Below are positions 63,845 through 64,000 of a DNA stretch of 64,000 bases, in pieces. Position 1 is the stretch's first letter, and each line of letters starts with the position of its first letter. The position numbers and the translations under genes are program-made. The DNA comes from an uncultured Aquitalea sp. (GTDB lineage: Bacteria > Pseudomonadota > Gammaproteobacteria > Burkholderiales > Chromobacteriaceae), in contig NZ_CAMFLA010000004.1 in the NCBI RefSeq assembly GCF_945957525.1, forward strand, positions 62,001 to 126,000, written 5' to 3'. The notes beneath the pieces are model-generated. The model ran no database searches, was not told where the DNA came from, and saw only the letters and a program-made list of their open reading frames with translations.

Positions 63845-64000
63845 TCAGGCTTCGCGCACCTCGAAATCATGCGTGATATCGGCGGTCTTGCCCAGCATGA
63901 TGGAAGCGGAACAGTACTTTTCCGCCGACAGCTTGATGGCGCGCTCCACCACGTCGGGCTTCAGCCCCTTGCCGGTAACGACAAAATGAAAATGAATGGC
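63845..64000 (-). CDS. C-terminal end of an OsmC/YhfA-family protein (5' end outside window)
   Basis: The minus-strand frame is open to the window edge; 51 residues and the stop are visible: 'HFHFVVTGKGLKPDVVERAI' then 'KYCSASIMLGKTADITHDFEV'. The Cys in 'EKYCSAS' is the peroxidatic-type OsmC/Ohr cysteine, as in YhfA-like OsmC proteins of redox protection. Whether the other Cys is present cannot be seen. Confidence 0.85.
   Translation of the reverse strand, partial: AIHFHFVVTGKGLKPDVVERAIKLSAEKYCSASIMLGKTADITHDFEVREA

Overview
The window is high-GC (roughly 60% or more by eye) proteobacterial chromosome. The best fit is a denitrifying betaproteobacterium of the order Neisseriales, Chromobacteriaceae-like (Chromobacterium / Pseudogulbenkiania type). 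This rests on the gene families, the cd1/cNOR denitrification set, lateral polyamine genes and a repeat resembling the neisserial Correia element. Species cannot be fixed from sequence alone.

Layout. 1-7.3 kb: 3' end of a YdgA-like gene, bacterioferritin and its ferredoxin Bfd (Fur-like box), a Nudix hydrolase, a small exported protein, mnmA, a Correia-like element, tRNA-Ala(CGC), and a choline-sulfate module (frameshifted LysR regulator, betC, choX). 7.5-13.2 kb: a CLC/CBS chloride channel, an FNR-boxed outer-membrane cytochrome-porin gene (two frameshifts) with a diheme cytochrome c, a frameshifted repeat protein and the Dnr-type regulator. 13.3-30.9 kb: a complete denitrification island. 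On the minus strand it reads norC-norB, norE-norF-norQ-norD, a DUF3079 gene, nirS-nirM-nirC-nirF, two fused siroheme-decarboxylase genes, nirJ and nirN. On the plus strand are nirE, a hemerythrin, a DUF2249 protein and a membrane protein. TTGAT-N4-ATCAA boxes sit before nirS, norC/nirE, nirJ and the cytochrome-porin gene, so one Fnr/Dnr regulon can join these genes. Together they reduce nitrite to NO to N2O and make heme d1.

31.2-37.4 kb: a type VI secretion vgrG island (vgrG, an uncharacterised cytoplasmic protein, two lipoproteins sharing an almost identical C-terminal module). 37.5-39.7 kb: a MarR/Yip1 operon with a palindromic operator, and a GFA-family protein. 39.7-47.9 kb: LuxR regulator, nitrilase-family amidohydrolase, APC permease, speA, puuB-like oxidase and a potG-like ATPase, which together look like polyamine metabolism. 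48.4-53.3 kb: an EAL-CBS-GGDEF protein, an alpha/beta hydrolase, an enoyl-CoA hydratase and a lone astE-like gene. 53.5-63.7 kb: the flagellar operon flgBCDEFGHIJKL behind a sigma-54 type promoter, then the 3' end of an OsmC-family gene.

Two features cut across the window. First, a 14-base word CCTTCGGC(C/A)AACCT occurs seven times exactly, always on the plus strand, four times between genes and twice fused to a terminator arm; it behaves like a DNA-uptake-type or other genome-signature repeat. Second, four single-base-deletion frameshifts are concentrated between 4.1 and 12.0 kb, so either this stretch is decaying or the assembly has local errors.
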